From contig JALGZK010000003.1 of assembly GCA_025774935.1 (NCBI GenBank), positions 232,784 through 296,783 on the forward strand: a stretch of DNA of 64,000 bases, in the 5' to 3' direction. The position numbers and the translations under genes were made by a program. The DNA comes from a bacterium (GTDB lineage Bacteria; Joyebacterota; Joyebacteria; Joyebacterales; Joyebacteraceae). Below the pieces are notes generated by a model that was given only the letters and a program-made list of their open reading frames with translations, searched no databases and had not been told where the DNA came from. Below, piece by piece: positions 17,718 through 25,182 of this stretch; position 1 is the stretch's first letter, and every line of letters begins with the position of its first letter.

Positions 17718-20195
17718 CTACTCCACCACGATGAGCGAGTTCCGGCCGCCGTAGGGGTCGGCCACGCCCTCGGGATTGCCCGGGTCCTCGATCCAGCGCG
17801 CCCCGCCGTCGACCACGAACTTGTACTCGTACCGGCCGGGGGCCAGCTCGATCACGACCGTCCAGACCCCGTCGCCGTCCTCGTCCTCCATCGGCGTCGC
17901 GTCGGTGCTCCAGTCGTTGAACCCCCCCGCAAGATGGACGCTTCCCGCTTCCGGCTCCTTCACGCTGAACAGGTACCCGCCCTCGACCCGCGCGGGCCCG
18001 GCGAGAAGACCGCCTTCGCCCTCCGCCCTGGCCATGACGCCCGCGCCGGCACCGGTCGCGCCGGGAGCCGTGCCCTCTCCCGCACCCAGGATGCTCTCGG
18101 AGAGGAACGACGGAGGCTCCTTCCCGATCTCAGTGTACACGTTCGCGAGCATGCCCCGGAAGCTCTCATCGAAGCCGCCCTCGAGGGAAGATGTCTGGTC
18201 GTTCCCGTACCACCAGAACCAGTCGCTCCCCTCCGCCGCGAGAATCTCCCCGAACGCCCGGGCGATGGCATCGTCGTCGGCGTCGCCCTTCGTCCGGCAG
18301 TCCTCGAGGTCGGCCCGAACCGCCGCGAGGTAGTCCCACGCGAGGTTCTCCTCGGGCTCGCCGATCCACGTCGTGAGGTCGTGCCCGATCCACGAACCGG
18401 CCCAGAGCCGCTCAATCGACTTGGTCGGCGGGTGCTGGGCGAGGTACTCCGAGACGGTCACCGTCCCCAGGAATGAGGCGCGGCTCATCTGGTCGTACCA
18501 CGAGCGGAAGAACTCCTTGCCGTCGTGGCGGAACCACTCCCACGCGTTCTCGCCGTCGAGGATGATCGGCACGACGTAGCTCCGCTCGTCCCCCGCGAGT
18601 TCCTGGTGGATCGCGTGGAGGCTCCGCATCATGGAGTTCGCCGCGTCGACGCCGTCCATCTTCCCGAAGTTGAACCCGATGTCGTCCGAGAGCCGGTGGT
18701 CGCGGAAGATCGCGGCGACACGGGCGTCGCCGGCGCCTGCCCAGTACATCTGGTATCGCTGGCGGGAGCTCAGGCGGCCGGCGCCGAGCGACCGCTCGAG
18801 GATCTGGTCGTCCGACGCGATCCACTCGAACCCGGCGTCCGCTACCATTCCGACGATCTCCTGCGCGACGGCGCCCTCGCCCGGCCACATCCCGGCGGGC
18901 CTTCGCCCGAAGAGTCCCTCGTAGTACTCGACGGCGAGTTCGACGTGCCGACGCGCGTCGTCAGGGTAGCTGAAACGGTGCTCAGGGAGCCGGATTCCCG
19001 GAGACGCCACGCGCGCCAGGTCGGTGTCGTACACGAGCGGGAGAATCGGGTGGTAGAACGGTGTCGTAATCACCTCGAGCTGCCCACGGTCCTGCATCTC
19101 CTTGTGAACCGCGACCACGTTCCGAGCGATCGCCATCTGCGCCTCTATGATCTCCCGCTTGTCGGCCTCGGTGTACCCACGCTCCTTCTCGATGAGCGCC
19201 TTCACGCTGCCGACCGTTCCGTCGGGGAGCGTGACGTCTCCCTTCTGGAAGTCAGGGTCGAACCAAGCGAGGTTGAACCACGCCTGGAGGTCGCGCCAGT
19301 CCTGCTCGGTGAACCTCGCCGCCGCCGCGAGGAGCTGGACCTGCGTGTCGCCGCCCTTCTTGCCCTTGAGCTCGCCGTACCGGGGCCAGACGTGAATCAT
19401 GTTGTCCCAGTGGGCGTTGAAGAAGTGCGTGAGGAGATAGACCTGGTCCTCCGCGGTGAGCTCGGCCGCGTCCTTGAGCGTCATCCGAAGGTACGCGTCG
19501 GTCCCCGTCCCGTTCTCGTAGCCCGCGATGATGTCATCGAGCTGCGTGAGAAGAACGGGCGTCAGGTTGACCGTGAAGTGGATCTCCGGGAACTCCGCGA
19601 GGATCGCGACCATGTCGTAGTAGTCCTTGATCGCGTGCATCCTCACCCACGGATCCATGTACTCGCCCGTCTCGGCGTCCCTGAAGTACTTCGGCTGGTG
19701 CTGGTGCCAGACGATCGCCACGGAGAGCGGCGTGCCGAGCGACGGGAGTTCGTCGACGACGGGCTCCGCGGGGCCGAGGTCGGCGGCGAGCGGGCCGAGC
19801 ACAACCGACCCGTCGGAGTCGACCGAGACGACCGTGTTCACCCCGCCGTGGTTGTCGTCCACGGTGTGCGGATTCAGCGGGTCTTCCCTCCACGCGACCC
19901 CCCCGTCGACCACGAACTTGTACTCGTACGTCCTGCCCGCCTGGAGCTCCGTCACCACCTCCCACACACCGTCACCGTCGTCGTCGGACATCGGGAGCGC
20001 CGCTGGGTCCCACCCGTTGAACTCGCCGGCGAGGTGCACGCTCGAGGCGTCCGGCGCCGAGAACGCGAACCGTACCCCGCCGTCGGCAATCGTCGGCGGC
20101 GTGGCATCCGCGGCGCGGGCGACGTGGGGCGCAACGCACGCGAGCGCCAGCGCCGCGGCCGCCCAGAGCGCGAATCGTCTGTTCGTGACGAGCAC
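17718..20195 (-). CDS. Secreted GH57 alpha-glucanase flanked by two CBM48 (E-set) modules
   Basis: An 825-residue enzyme with a signal peptide (RRFALWAAAALALACVAPHVARA). The GTG at 20195 is chosen because GAGGAGG lies 5 nt upstream; the frame extends to 20243 without a better start. Residues about 35-125 and 735-825 are CBM48/AMPK-type glycogen-binding modules, both with EYKFVVDGG and nearby W and DP.NP positions. The middle is a GH57 barrel with WHQHQPKYF (about residue 160), GMWPGEGAV carrying the presumed nucleophile Glu (about 437), WIASDDQIL with the acid Asp, and DGENAWEWF (about 545). It probably hydrolyses alpha-1,4 or alpha-1,6 linkages of starch or glycogen in the periplasm or outside. 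GH57 amylopullulanases are the closest type by motif, but exact specificity is not set. Confidence 0.88.
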   Translation of the reverse strand: MLVTNRRFALWAAAALALACVAPHVARAADATPPTIADGGVRFAFSAPDASSVHLAGEFNGWDPAALPMSDDDGDGVWEVVTELQAGRTYEYKFVVDGGVAWREDPLNPHTVDDNHGGVNTVVSVDSDGSVVLGPLAADLGPAEPVVDELPSLGTPLSVAIVWHQHQPKYFRDAETGEYMDPWVRMHAIKDYYDMVAILAEFPEIHFTVNLTPVLLTQLDDIIAGYENGTGTDAYLRMTLKDAAELTAEDQVYLLTHFFNAHWDNMIHVWPRYGELKGKKGGDTQVQLLAAAARFTEQDWRDLQAWFNLAWFDPDFQKGDVTLPDGTVGSVKALIEKERGYTEADKREIIEAQMAIARNVVAVHKEMQDRGQLEVITTPFYHPILPLVYDTDLARVASPGIRLPEHRFSYPDDARRHVELAVEYYEGLFGRRPAGMWPGEGAVAQEIVGMVADAGFEWIASDDQILERSLGAGRLSSRQRYQMYWAGAGDARVAAIFRDHRLSDDIGFNFGKMDGVDAANSMMRSLHAIHQELAGDERSYVVPIILDGENAWEWFRHDGKEFFRSWYDQMSRASFLGTVTVSEYLAQHPPTKSIERLWAGSWIGHDLTTWIGEPEENLAWDYLAAVRADLEDCRTKGDADDDAIARAFGEILAAEGSDWFWWYGNDQTSSLEGGFDESFRGMLANVYTEIGKEPPSFLSESILGAGEGTAPGATGAGAGVMARAEGEGGLLAGPARVEGGYLFSVKEPEAGSVHLAGGFNDWSTDATPMEDEDGDGVWTVVIELAPGRYEYKFVVDGGARWIEDPGNPEGVADPYGGRNSLIVVE

Positions 20196-20344
20196 GGTAC
20201 CTCCTCGCGTCGCGTCGGGGATCGTCGGCCGTACCCGACCCATGATTCTCCTCTATAGTAGTGGCTCGCCCGGCGTGCCTTCCGCCGGGCGACACGGTGT
20301 CGTATGGGAGGGCGCTCCTGCCGGGGAGCGCGGGGGCTGCGTCG
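20196..20344. other. Intergenic leader with inverted repeat
   Basis: A perfect 10-bp inverted repeat, TCGCCCGGCG paired with CGCCGGGCGA (20266-20292), lies between the glucodextranase-C-like gene and GH57. It is followed by an ACTACTATAG stretch and then the GH57 ribosome site. It could be a terminator-attenuator or an operator. No U tract is present. Confidence 0.4.
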
Positions 20345-21127
20345 CTACTCGATCTCGAGCGCCGGTATCGTGGCCATCTCGCCCGTCTCGAGATCGTAGT
20401 CGCCGAGGATCTCCTCCTGCGGAATCTCGTCGCCGCCGAAGATCACGAGCACGCGCTTCGCCTTCGGCGCGATGATGTCGTACACGTTCGGGTCGATGGC
20501 GAGATCGTGTCCGCCGCCGCCCCGCCACTCTTCCGGTTCGGCCTTGACGTCGCGGAAGTCGCCCAGCCCACCCGCGCCGTAGTCGTCCTGAAGGCCGACG
20601 GCCGGAGTGAAGCGCCAGTCGGCTGCCGCGCCGTCGATCGCGTCGATCGGAACGGTGATCCTGATGGTCCCGGCCTCGATGTCGGTCTCGACGGTCGCCT
20701 CGACGTCGACGGGTTCCGAGTTCGCGTCGATCATCTGCACGGTCTCGCCCGCCGCGAAGATCTGGTACTCCGACGGCGCCTCGAGGAGGCAGTTGGCATT
20801 GCGCCGGAGCTCCTTGTCGCCGCCCTCCTCGGTGTCGATCGCGACGCAGACCATCGTCAGGCGGTTCCCGACGCCCCACGGGTCGACCAGGTTCCTGATC
20901 TTGTACTCGAAGATGAGGTTCCCGTTCTCCTTCTCGATCGCGAACGACAGGAGATCGGCCTCGCCCCCCTCGCCGAAGGACTCGTTCAACGGATAGACGT
21001 AGTCCCCGTCGCCGTAGTCGTCCCCCTCGGGGTCGATCCAGATCGCCAGGACCTCACCCGACGCGGCGGCGGCCGTGCCGAGGATCGCGCCGACCAGAAG
21101 CAGTACCAGAGCGCTTCTCATGTTCAT
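20345..21127 (-). CDS. Secreted free-standing glucodextranase C-terminal-like (Glucodextran_C) protein
   Basis: A 260-residue protein with a signal peptide (LVLLLVGAILGTAAAASG). The mature protein starts with DPEGDDYGDGDYVYP, the hallmark of the glucodextranase C-terminal or amylopullulanase DOMON-like binding module. It continues with the beta-sandwich to about residue 215. Two starts are possible, ATG 21127 and ATG 21121; the run of six G bases directly before the first suits the second start better. The module normally sits at the end of large alpha-glucan hydrolases, and here it is a separate protein between the solute-binding protein and GH57. A glucan-binding role at the surface or in the periplasm is inferred. 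No catalytic motif is seen. Confidence 0.75.
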   Translation of the reverse strand: MNMRSALVLLLVGAILGTAAAASGEVLAIWIDPEGDDYGDGDYVYPLNESFGEGGEADLLSFAIEKENGNLIFEYKIRNLVDPWGVGNRLTMVCVAIDTEEGGDKELRRNANCLLEAPSEYQIFAAGETVQMIDANSEPVDVEATVETDIEAGTIRITVPIDAIDGAAADWRFTPAVGLQDDYGAGGLGDFRDVKAEPEEWRGGGGHDLAIDPNVYDIIAPKAKRVLVIFGGDEIPQEEILGDYDLETGEMATIPALEIE

Positions 21128-21149
21128 CCCCCCGCGCTGGACGGTCCGC

Positions 21150-22382
21150 CTACTCGCCGGCCAGAAGCTTGTCGATCTCGGCGACGGCGGTGTCGAGCGC
21201 GTCCTTGACAGATTTCGTGTTATCCAGGGCCGCCTGCATCTCCGGGTTCATGATGTTCTCCATCTCAGGGTAGTACGGAGTCTGCGGCCGCGCAATCGCG
21301 GTCCTCATCTGCTCCACGAAGACCGCGAGATACGGATGCTCTTCAGACGTGATGGCGTCCATGGCCTTCACGTTCACCGGGATCTGCCCGAGGCTCGTCG
21401 CCCACATCCGCTGGACGTCCTCGCTCGCCACGAACATCAGGAACTCGGCCGCGAGCTCCGGGTTCTTCGAACTACGGAAGACGACGAGGTCGTTCCCCCC
21501 GACGTTGGTCCTGGTACCGGCGGGCCCGGTCGGAATGAGACCGACCCCGAAGTCGAGCCCGGTCTTCTTCAGGCTCTCGACCGCCCAGGGCCCGTTCATG
21601 ATCATCGCGTAGCGTCCGTTCTGGAACCCGAGGTCGTTCTGGATGCCTCCCGACCTCCACGCGCCGCCCTCGATCCGGTGCCTCGCGTACAGGTCGACCT
21701 TGAGCTGGAACGCCTCGACGCCCTCGGGGCTGTTCAGGACACAGCGCGTTCCGTCCCCGGAGAGGAACTCGGCGCCGAACGTGTAGAAGAACGGGAGCGA
21801 CCACCAGAGCGAGTTCCGGACACCGATGCCGAAGACGCCCTGCTCCTCGTCGGTGAGCCTCGTTCCGTACTCGATGAGCTCGTCCCACGTCGCGGGCGGA
21901 CGGTCCGGATCGAGCCCCGCCTGCCGAAAGAGCTCTCTATTATAGAAGAGGCACAGACCGTTCGTCTGGTCCGGGAGTCCCCAGAGCGTTCCGTCGTAGA
22001 CGCAGCTCTGGAGCGCCACCGGCAGGACCTCGTCCCGGAACGCCGCGGGCACGTGCTCCTCGAGCGACAGGAGCGCGTTCTTGCTCGCGAGCTTGGAGAG
22101 GAACGAGACGTCGACCCTCGCTATGTCCGGCTCGGTCCTCGTCGTGAGCGCCGTCTGGATCTTGGGCTCCGCTCCCGCGAACGGCAGCCGGACGATGTCG
22201 ATCGTGATCCCCGGGTGCGCCTCCTCGAACTGACGCACGATCTCCTTGAAGACGGGGTGCTCCTCGTCGTTGTACGTCTGCCAGATGGTGAGCGACGCCG
22301 CCTCCTCCTCCTTCCCGCATCCCCCGAGAGCGACGAGCGCGCAGAGCGACGCGGCGATCAGCCAGACGATGGTCCTTCTCAT
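21150..22382 (-). CDS. Extracellular solute-binding lipoprotein, MalE-like (family 1)
   Basis: A 410-residue ABC importer binding protein. The lipobox (LVALGGC, Cys about 22) predicts a membrane-anchored lipoprotein. The body matches family 1 sugar-binding proteins: SLTIWQTYNDEEHPVFKEIV at the start, DLLFYNRELF-like FYNRELFRQAGLD, PATWDELIEYG, and NGPWAVESLKK. Malto-oligosaccharide specificity is inferred from the neighbouring MalF/MalG-type permeases, GH57 and CBM48 proteins. The gene order permease-permease-binding protein is the reverse of the common order. The ATP-binding subunit is not in the window. Confidence 0.85.
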   Translation of the reverse strand: MRRTIVWLIAASLCALVALGGCGKEEEAASLTIWQTYNDEEHPVFKEIVRQFEEAHPGITIDIVRLPFAGAEPKIQTALTTRTEPDIARVDVSFLSKLASKNALLSLEEHVPAAFRDEVLPVALQSCVYDGTLWGLPDQTNGLCLFYNRELFRQAGLDPDRPPATWDELIEYGTRLTDEEQGVFGIGVRNSLWWSLPFFYTFGAEFLSGDGTRCVLNSPEGVEAFQLKVDLYARHRIEGGAWRSGGIQNDLGFQNGRYAMIMNGPWAVESLKKTGLDFGVGLIPTGPAGTRTNVGGNDLVVFRSSKNPELAAEFLMFVASEDVQRMWATSLGQIPVNVKAMDAITSEEHPYLAVFVEQMRTAIARPQTPYYPEMENIMNPEMQAALDNTKSVKDALDTAVAEIDKLLAGE

Positions 22383-22458
22383 TCCTGGTTCCCCCGTTCC
22401 AGTTCGCGGTGTGTCGGTCGCGCGACGCCCCGTTCCGAGCGCCTTCGCGGGCTGACGC

Positions 22459-23295
22459 CTAGCCCTTGAGCGCGCCCATCGTCATGCCTTCGATGAAGTA
22501 CCGCTGCGCGAAGAAGAAGATCGCGGCGATCGGAAGGACCGAGATGCACGAGCCCGCCATTATGAGCGTGTACGACGCTTCGTGCTGACTCCGGAAGAGC
22601 GCGAGCCCGACCGGGACCGTGTACAGTCTCTCGATGTTCACGACAATGAGCTGCCACAGGAAGTTATTCCAATGGAACTGGAAAGTCAGCAGAAAAAGGG
22701 TCGCGAGGATCGGGATCGAGAGCGGGACCATGATCGTCCGGAATACCTGCCATTCCCCCGCGCCGTCGATCCTCGCGGCCTCAAGGAGCTCGTTCGGGAT
22801 CGTCGTCATGTACTGCCTCATGAGGAAGAGCCCGAAGACGTTGGCGAGGTGCGGCACGATCATCGCCCGGTAGCTGTTCATCCACCCGAGCTTGTTGATG
22901 ATCGCGAACTGGGGAACGACGTACATCATCCCGGGGATCATGAGCGACGCGAGCAGGAACCCGAACAGCTTGTCGCGACCGATGAAGTCCTTCTTGGCGA
23001 ACACGTATCCAGCGAGCGCTGCGAAGAGTGTCGCGAACAGCGCGGCCGTCGTCGCGACGATGACGCTGTTCACGAAGTAACGGCCGAAGCCGAACTCGGT
23101 CAGGACGCGCGTGAAGTTCTCGAGGGTCGGGTTCTTCGGGAAGATCTCTGCCGTGAACGCCTGACCCGGCTCCTTGAAGGCCGTCACGACCATCCAGAAG
23201 AACGGGAAGAGGACCACGACCGCCGCGGCGGTGAGCCCGGCGTAGACGAGCGCGCGCTTCCACCCGCCCGCTCTTGTGCGTCCTCCCACGCTCAT
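22459..23295 (-). CDS. ABC sugar permease, MalG-like
   Basis: A 278-residue inner-membrane permease with six predicted helices. The EAA loop (EAARIDGAGEWQVFRTIMVPLSIP) contacts the ATPase. The ATG at 23295 (MSVGGRTRAGG) is preferred; the frame is open upstream to 23457, but that part overlaps malF and is Arg-rich. It starts 17 nt after the malF-like stop. The C-terminal FIEGMTMGALKG is the typical end of MalG-type permeases. Substrate assignment to malto-oligosaccharides comes from context, not from the sequence itself. Confidence 0.87.
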   Translation of the reverse strand: MSVGGRTRAGGWKRALVYAGLTAAAVVVLFPFFWMVVTAFKEPGQAFTAEIFPKNPTLENFTRVLTEFGFGRYFVNSVIVATTAALFATLFAALAGYVFAKKDFIGRDKLFGFLLASLMIPGMMYVVPQFAIINKLGWMNSYRAMIVPHLANVFGLFLMRQYMTTIPNELLEAARIDGAGEWQVFRTIMVPLSIPILATLFLLTFQFHWNNFLWQLIVVNIERLYTVPVGLALFRSQHEASYTLIMAGSCISVLPIAAIFFFAQRYFIEGMTMGALKG

Positions 23296-23312
23296 CGGGT
23301 GAACTCCATCCG

Positions 23313-24329
23313 TCAGACCTCCTCGGCTCTCAGGAAACGCCTGTTGACGAACGTGACCACGAGCGTCAGCCCGAGGAGCACGTACGACATCGCGGCCGCG
23401 TAGCCGAGCTTGAACTGCGTGTAGAACGTGTCGAAGACGTAGTAGCCCGTGACCCACGTCGCGCCGAGCGCCCTCCCGCCGACATCGACGTTAGGCCCGC
23501 CGCCCGTCATCGCGTAGACCTCTACGAAGGCGTTGAGCGCCGCGATCGTGCCGATGATAACCATGAAGAACGTGATTGGCTTGACGAGCGGAAGAGTGAT
23601 CGAGCGGAACTGCTGCCACGGCGTCGCGCCGTCGATCTCTGCCGCCTCGTAGAGCGAGCCCGGGATGTTCTGGATCGCCGAGAGGTAGAGGATCATGCCG
23701 AACCCCGCGCCCTTCAGGACGTTCGCGACGACGACGGACGGCATCGCCCACGCCGGCATGCCGAGGAATCCCTTCTCCGAGAACGCGGTGATGCCCACGC
23801 TCTCGAGAATCCTCACGAGGACACCCACGTGAGGGCTGTAGATGAGCGTCCAGACGATGCCGACGACGAGCATGTCCAGAACGTAGGGCATGAAGAACGC
23901 GCTCCGATAGGCGGCCACCGCCTTGAGGCGGTTGTTCAGGAGGAGCGCGAGCAGGAGCGACGCCGCGATCCCCGAGGGTATGATGAGTGCGGCGTAGTAG
24001 AGGGTCATGAGGACTGACCACCAGAACTTCACGTCCGCGAAGAGCTTCGCGAAGTTCGCGAAACCGACGAAGGTGAGTCCGCCGAAGATGTCGAACGAGT
24101 CGACGGGAACCCGGTGCAGGGCCAGATAGAGCGAGTAGAAGACCGGGAACGCGAGGAAGACGACGAAGATGATCAGAAACGGTGCGAGGAACGTGTAGGC
24201 GGTCAGGTTGTCGCTGCCTCGGAGAAGCCGAAGACCCGGCTTCCGGGGCCGGGTCTTCCTCCATTCTCTCGTCGGGCGCGCGTCGTGCGCGTCCGCCTGT
24301 CCCGCCTGTGAGGGTCCGGTCGCCGGCAT
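23313..24329 (-). CDS. ABC sugar permease, MalF-like
   Basis: A 338-residue inner-membrane permease. A basic N-terminal tail (about 40 residues) is followed by six or more hydrophobic helices. The EAA loop reads EAAEIDGATPWQQFRSITLPLV. It pairs with the MalG-like permease downstream and starts 6 nt after the stop of the CBM48 lipoprotein gene, so lipoprotein and transporter are likely co-translated. Family membership is clear; the transported sugar is inferred from the surrounding alpha-glucan genes. Confidence 0.87.
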   Translation of the reverse strand: MPATGPSQAGQADAHDARPTREWRKTRPRKPGLRLLRGSDNLTAYTFLAPFLIIFVVFLAFPVFYSLYLALHRVPVDSFDIFGGLTFVGFANFAKLFADVKFWWSVLMTLYYAALIIPSGIAASLLLALLLNNRLKAVAAYRSAFFMPYVLDMLVVGIVWTLIYSPHVGVLVRILESVGITAFSEKGFLGMPAWAMPSVVVANVLKGAGFGMILYLSAIQNIPGSLYEAAEIDGATPWQQFRSITLPLVKPITFFMVIIGTIAALNAFVEVYAMTGGGPNVDVGGRALGATWVTGYYVFDTFYTQFKLGYAAAMSYVLLGLTLVVTFVNRRFLRAEEV

Positions 24330-24335
24330 CGGCGA

Positions 24336-25109
24336 TCACTCCACCGTCAGGACGGAGTTCTTCCCGCCGTACGGATCGTCCATGGTGTCGGGATTGGCGG
24401 GGTCCTCGACCCACGTCCCGTCGACGACGAACTTGTACTCGTATTTGCCGGGCGCGAGTTCGAGCGTCACGCGGAAGATCCCGTCGTCACCCTTCTCGAA
24501 ACGGAGCACGCTCGGATCCCAGTCGTTGAACGTGCCGGCGATGTAGACTTCCCCCGCCGAGTCGTTCTCGTACTCGAAGGAGACCTCGACCATCTCCTGA
24601 GCCGCGGCCTCCGCGGCCTCGTCCCTCTTCGCGCGCTCGCCAGGCAGGTCGTCCGTCGTTCCGATCATCGTGCCGGTGATGATGGCCGGTTCGTACTGGA
24701 TGTTCTGCGGGACGATGACGAGCGAGTTCTCGAATCCGCCCTCGAAGTCCGTGTCGGGGTTGTTCGGATCGAGCTCCCAGACCACGCCTCCGTCGAGCAC
24801 GAACTTGTACTGGTATCTCCCCGAAGGCAGTGGCACGACTATCACCCACACGCCGTCGCCGTCCTCGTCGGTCATGATCCCGATGGTCGGGTCGTAGCGT
24901 CCGACGAGCGTCCCGCCCCAGTTGTTGAAGTTCCCGGCGAGGGTCACGTATCGCGAAGAGGGCGCGAAGTAGCTGAACTTGTAGCCGCCCTCGACCTCGT
25001 GGGGCGGGGGGAGCCTGTCCTTCACGACGTCCAGAATGCTCGTCGTGCACGACGAGAGGACGACGGCCGCGAGCAGAACCACCGTCAGAGTGCGCCACCT
25101 CGATGTCAT
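24336..25109 (-). CDS. Lipoprotein with two CBM48 glycogen-binding modules
   Basis: A 257-residue protein with a lipobox VVLSSC (Cys about 21) and two E-set CBM48 domains (about residues 40-140 and 170-257). Both have the motif YxYKFVxDG followed by W and DP.NP. There is no catalytic domain. The ATG at 25109 is chosen; a GTG seven codons upstream is also possible because GGAAGGT precedes it. A linker rich in Ala and Glu separates the modules. It is encoded directly upstream of malF, so an outer- or inner-membrane-anchored glycan-capture lipoprotein (functional analogue of SusE/SusF or SusD) is inferred. Confidence 0.8.
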   Translation of the reverse strand: MTSRWRTLTVVLLAAVVLSSCTTSILDVVKDRLPPPHEVEGGYKFSYFAPSSRYVTLAGNFNNWGGTLVGRYDPTIGIMTDEDGDGVWVIVVPLPSGRYQYKFVLDGGVVWELDPNNPDTDFEGGFENSLVIVPQNIQYEPAIITGTMIGTTDDLPGERAKRDEAAEAAAQEMVEVSFEYENDSAGEVYIAGTFNDWDPSVLRFEKGDDGIFRVTLELAPGKYEYKFVVDGTWVEDPANPDTMDDPYGGKNSVLTVE

Positions 25110-25182
25110 CACGTCTCTCACCTTCCCCACACCTTCCGTTCCGGAAGAGGACGGCGCGGCCGCCCACCCGGACCCCCGTCCA

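Noticed and set aside
18525-20258. 577-codon plus-strand open frame opposite GH57
   Set aside because: Antisense of a clear GH57 enzyme; composition and lack of motifs fit a shadow frame.
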